Of a stretch of 64,000 nucleotides of DNA, positions 61,155 through 64,000 are shown piece by piece; within the stretch, counting starts at the first letter, position 1, and the number at the start of each line of letters is the position of its first letter. The notes under the pieces are model-generated. The model was not told the DNA's origin and searched no databases. It worked only from the letters and a program-made list of their open reading frames with translations. Source of the stretch: Pseudomonas sp. Q11 (lineage in GTDB: Bacteria > Pseudomonadota > Gammaproteobacteria > Pseudomonadales > Pseudomonadaceae); contig NZ_JAKNQY010000003.1 in NCBI RefSeq assembly GCF_024494355.1, forward strand, positions 131,666 to 195,665, written 5' to 3'. The position numbers and the translations under genes are program-made.

Positions 61155-62897
61155 TTGACCGCGACGACCATCAACAGCCTGTTCTTGATCGGCGCGTTGC
61201 TGGTGGGTGCGAGCATTCTGGTGAGTTCCCTTTCGTCCCGCCTGGGCATCCCGATCCTGGTGATCATCCTGGCCGTGGGCATGCTCGCCGGTGTCGACGG
61301 CGCTGGGATTCTTTTCGATAACTACGCCACGGCCTATCTGGTCGGCAACCTCGCGCTGGCCGTCATTCTGCTGGACGGTGGCTTGCGCACGCGGGTGTCG
61401 AGCTTTCGCGTGGCGTTGTGGCCAGCCTTGTCGCTGGCCACCGTTGGCGTGCTGATCACCACCGGGCTGACCGGCCTGGCGGCGGCGTGGCTGTTCAATC
61501 TGAGCCTGATGCAAGGCCTGCTGATCGGTGCCATCGTCGGCTCGACCGATGCCGCGGCGGTGTTTTCGCTGTTGGGCGGCAAGGGCCTGAACGAGCGGGT
61601 CAGCGCAACGCTGGAGATCGAGTCCGGCAGTAACGACCCCATGGCGGTGTTCCTGACCGTTACCCTGATCGGCATGCTTGCCAGCGGTGAAACCGGTCTG
61701 CATTGGAGCCTGCTGGGGCATTTGCTACGTGAGTTCGGCATCGGCGGGGTGATCGGCCTGGGTGGTGGCTGGCTGATGCTGCAACTGGTCAACCGCATCA
61801 ACCTGGCCAATGGTCTCTACCCGATCCTCGTCATCAGCGGCGGCTTGGCGGTGTTCGCCCTGACCAACGCCCTGCACGGCAGCGGCTTCCTGGCGGTCTA
61901 CCTGTGCGGCCTGGTGATCGGCAACCGACCGGTGCGCAGCCGTCACGGCATCCTGCACATGCTCGATGGCATGGCCTGGCTCGCGCAGATCGGCATGTTC
62001 CTGGTGCTGGGGCTGCTGGTCACGCCCCATGACCTGCTACCGATCGCCCTGCCCGCCCTGGGCCTGGCCCTGTGGATGATTTTGTTTGCGCGCCCTCTCT
62101 CGGTGATGGTGGGGCTGTTGCCGTTCAAGGCGTTCCATGGCCGCGAGAAAGTGTTCATTTCCTGGGTCGGCCTACGCGGCGCGGTGCCGATCATCCTGGC
62201 AGTGTTCCCGTTGATGGCCGGCCTGCCCAACGCCCAGCTCTACTTCAACCTGGCGTTCTTTATCGTGCTGGTGTCGTTGCTGGTGCAGGGTACAAGCCTG
62301 CCGTGGGTAGCCAAATTGTTGCACGTCACCGTCCCGCCAGAACCCCTGCCGATTTCCCGGGCAGCGCTGGAGGTCCACGTCACCAGCGAGTGGGAACTGT
62401 TCATCTATCGCCTCGGCGCGGAGAAATGGTGCATCGGGTCACCCCTGCGGGATCTGAAAATGCCCGACGGCACACGGATCGCAGCCCTGTTCCGTGGTCA
62501 GCAACTGCTCCATCCGTCGGGTAGTACGGTGCTCGAAGTCGGTGATTTACTCTGTGTTATCGGCCATGAACACGATTTGCCGGCCCTTGGAAAACTGTTC
62601 AGCCAGGCCCCGCAACGAGGCCTGGATCTGCGTTTCTTCGGTGACTTCGTACTCGAAGGAGACGCCCAGCTGGCCGCGGTTGCGGCCCTGTACGGGTTGA
62701 AGCTGGACGGCATCGATCCAGACATGTCCCTGGGCCGCTTCATCGCCCAGAAAGTTGGCGGCGCGCCAGTGGTCGGCGACCAGGTGGAATGGAACAACAC
62801 CCTGTGGACTGTCGCGGTCATGGACGGGAACAAGATTGGCAAAGTGGGCGTCAGATTCCCCGAAGGAAGTCGCCCGGGTCCCGGCTTGTTCCTCTAA
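61155..62897 (+). CDS. nhaP2: K+/H+ antiporter NhaP2-like (CPA1 family)
   Basis: A 580-residue inner-membrane cation/proton antiporter. About twelve hydrophobic segments with the conserved [15 protein letters not shown] and [14 protein letters not shown] regions (the latter contains the conserved STDAA ion-site), followed by a cytosolic regulatory part: RCK_C/TrkA-C-like ([20 protein letters not shown]) and a CorC-type C-terminal domain. It exports K+ (or NH4+) to balance turgor and pH. I place the start at TTG 61155 ([18 protein letters not shown]) because GGAG lies 8 nt upstream and the family begins this way; ATG 61110 would add 15 residues. Ortholog position PA5021. Confidence 0.9.
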   Translation: MTATTINSLFLIGALLVGASILVSSLSSRLGIPILVIILAVGMLAGVDGAGILFDNYATAYLVGNLALAVILLDGGLRTRVSSFRVALWPALSLATVGVLITTGLTGLAAAWLFNLSLMQGLLIGAIVGSTDAAAVFSLLGGKGLNERVSATLEIESGSNDPMAVFLTVTLIGMLASGETGLHWSLLGHLLREFGIGGVIGLGGGWLMLQLVNRINLANGLYPILVISGGLAVFALTNALHGSGFLAVYLCGLVIGNRPVRSRHGILHMLDGMAWLAQIGMFLVLGLLVTPHDLLPIALPALGLALWMILFARPLSVMVGLLPFKAFHGREKVFISWVGLRGAVPIILAVFPLMAGLPNAQLYFNLAFFIVLVSLLVQGTSLPWVAKLLHVTVPPEPLPISRAALEVHVTSEWELFIYRLGAEKWCIGSPLRDLKMPDGTRIAALFRGQQLLHPSGSTVLEVGDLLCVIGHEHDLPALGKLFSQAPQRGLDLRFFGDFVLEGDAQLAAVAALYGLKLDGIDPDMSLGRFIAQKVGGAPVVGDQVEWNNTLWTVAVMDGNKIGKVGVRFPEGSRPGPGLFL

Positions 62898-62931
62898 ACT
62901 GCTCCCACTTTCACTTGCTCGACCGGTCTCT

Positions 62932-64000
62932 ATGCCTACCCTGCGCTCCTTTTTCACCATTGCCCTGCTGGACCTGAGTCTTTCCGTCTGCCCGCTGCAA
63001 GCCGCCGAACCGCTCACCAGCGCTTCGGTACAGGCCAGCCTGGACAAGATCGCTGATCGCAAACTGCCGGAAGCCGAACAAAAGGCCTTGCAGGAGGTGC
63101 TGCAAAAGACCCTGGCCCAGCTCACCAGCAAGGCCGAATACGAGCAGAAGCTGGTCGACCTCAAGCAGCAACTGGCCAGCGCGCCCAAGCAGAACATTGA
63201 GAACCAGCGCGAACTGGCCCGGCTCAAGAGTACCCCCGTGGTGCCCGTGGCGCAGCGTTACGCCAACCTGCCGGTTCCCCAGCTCGAACAGATGCTGACG
63301 GACCGGTCCACCCAGCAGAGTGACCTGCAAAAAGCCCTGGCCGATGCCAACAGCCTGATCATCACCGCCCAGACCCGCCCCGAGCGCGCCCAGGCCGAAA
63401 TCGCCAGCAGCCAGACCCGCATCCAGCAGATCAACACCATCCTCAAGACGGGCAAGGACGCCGGAAAAACCCTGAACGGCGAACAGCGCGACCAGCTCAA
63501 CGCCGAACTGGCGGCACTTAATGCGCTTATTCCCCTGCGTCGCCAGGAACTGGCCGGCAACAGTCAACTGCAAGACCTGGGCAACAGCGAGCACGACTTG
63601 CTGACGGAAAAGATCGACCGCATGGAGCAGGAAATCCAGGACCTGCAAACGCTGATCAACCAGAAGCGCCTGGCCCAGTCCCAGGAAACGGTGACCCAGC
63701 AATCCATCGAAGCCCAAAAGGCCGGCGGCAGCAGCCTGCTGGCGACCGAAAGCGCGGCCAACCTCAAGCTTTCCGATTACCTGCTCAAAAGCACCGACCG
63801 TCTCAATGAGGTCACCCAGCAGAACCTGCAGACCAAGCAACTGCTGGACAGCGTCACCCAGACCGATGCGGCCCTGGACGAGCAAATCAGCGTGCTCAAG
63901 GGCAGCCTGCTGCTGTCCAAGATTCTCTACAAACAGCGCCAGACCCTGCCGCGCCTGGAACTGGACAAGAATCTGGCGGACCAGATCGCCGACATCCGCC
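62932..64000 (+). CDS. Large KefA/MscK-type mechanosensitive channel, 5' part (leaves window)
   Basis: Open from ATG 62932 to the end of the window with no stop (at least 356 codons). Signal peptide-like start MPTLRSFFTIALLDLSLSVC with cleavage near LQAAEPL, followed by a very long periplasmic coiled coil (repeated LQKALADAN, ELAALNALIPLRRQEL, NQKRLAQSQ). This is the layout of KefA/MscK and YjeP-like channels, which later contain about eleven membrane segments and an MscS domain beyond this window. Gene order matches PA5022. No clear Shine-Dalgarno before the start. Confidence 0.85.
   Translation, partial: MPTLRSFFTIALLDLSLSVCPLQAAEPLTSASVQASLDKIADRKLPEAEQKALQEVLQKTLAQLTSKAEYEQKLVDLKQQLASAPKQNIENQRELARLKSTPVVPVAQRYANLPVPQLEQMLTDRSTQQSDLQKALADANSLIITAQTRPERAQAEIASSQTRIQQINTILKTGKDAGKTLNGEQRDQLNAELAALNALIPLRRQELAGNSQLQDLGNSEHDLLTEKIDRMEQEIQDLQTLINQKRLAQSQETVTQQSIEAQKAGGSSLLATESAANLKLSDYLLKSTDRLNEVTQQNLQTKQLLDSVTQTDAALDEQISVLKGSLLLSKILYKQRQTLPRLELDKNLADQIADIR

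Overview
The window is chromosomal DNA of a Pseudomonas, most likely of the P. fluorescens group. The evidence is a GC-rich sequence with Pseudomonas codon use, many fluorescens-type REP/REPIN palindromes (arms like GTGGGAGCGAGCCTGCTCGC), and a gene order that, from memory, follows the PAO1 segment PA4991 to PA5022: FAD oxidoreductase, aldo/keto reductase, hldE, msbA, LPS-core genes, waaP-waaG-waaC-waaF, glnE, aceEF, dipA, msrA, acyl-CoA dehydrogenase, a K+/H+ antiporter and a KefA-type channel. No tRNA, rRNA, CRISPR array or transposase was seen.

Layout. 0.1-3.1 kb: three small plus-strand genes. 3.2-21.1 kb: lipopolysaccharide inner-core and outer-core synthesis, almost all on the minus strand. 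It holds hldE, an APS-kinase gene, msbA, an O-antigen ligase-like protein, two GT-B capsule-type transferases, a GT2 enzyme, a carbamoyltransferase and a tightly overlapping waaF-waaC-waaG-waaP-wapP-(wapQ remnant)-double-kinase operon. 21.4-29.0 kb: glnE, then aceE-aceF behind a pair of GntR-like palindromes. 29.3-35.4 kb: a PhoD-like phosphatase, dipA, msrA and rlmJ. 35.5-38.3 kb: an orphan type VI secretion pair, vgrG plus a DUF4123 adaptor, with no effector gene next to it. 38.5-45.0 kb: a DUF2165 membrane protein and the divergent proline genes putP/putA, separated by a GTTGCA operator array. 45.2-50.7 kb: an acyl-CoA dehydrogenase, a ZapA-like/coiled-coil pair, a chemoreceptor, a frameshifted DUF6124 gene and its structured leader. 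50.7-60.9 kb: a contact-dependent inhibition locus (cdiB-cdiA-cdiI, then a lipoprotein gene). 61.1-64.0 kb: the antiporter and the start of a large mechanosensitive channel gene that leaves the window.

How the genes work together. HldE makes ADP-heptose; WaaC and WaaF add heptoses; WaaG, the GT genes and the carbamoyltransferase extend and decorate the core; the WaaP/WapP-type kinases phosphorylate heptose; MsbA flips the lipid A-core; the ligase joins O-polysaccharide. AceEF feeds acetyl-CoA synthesis. PutP imports proline and PutA oxidises it and represses both genes. CdiB exports CdiA, whose short C-terminal module is the presumed toxin neutralised by the adjacent AT-rich immunity gene.

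Most unusual observations: a 43-codon in-frame remnant of wapQ still coupled inside the LPS operon; a family of heptanucleotide hairpins at three intergenic sites; a repeated leader upstream of a frameshifted DUF6124 gene that can pair with its Shine-Dalgarno sequence; two identical 13-bp operator-like palindromes before aceE; an effector-less vgrG-DUF4123 pair; and a 93-residue CDI toxin module of unassigned activity.
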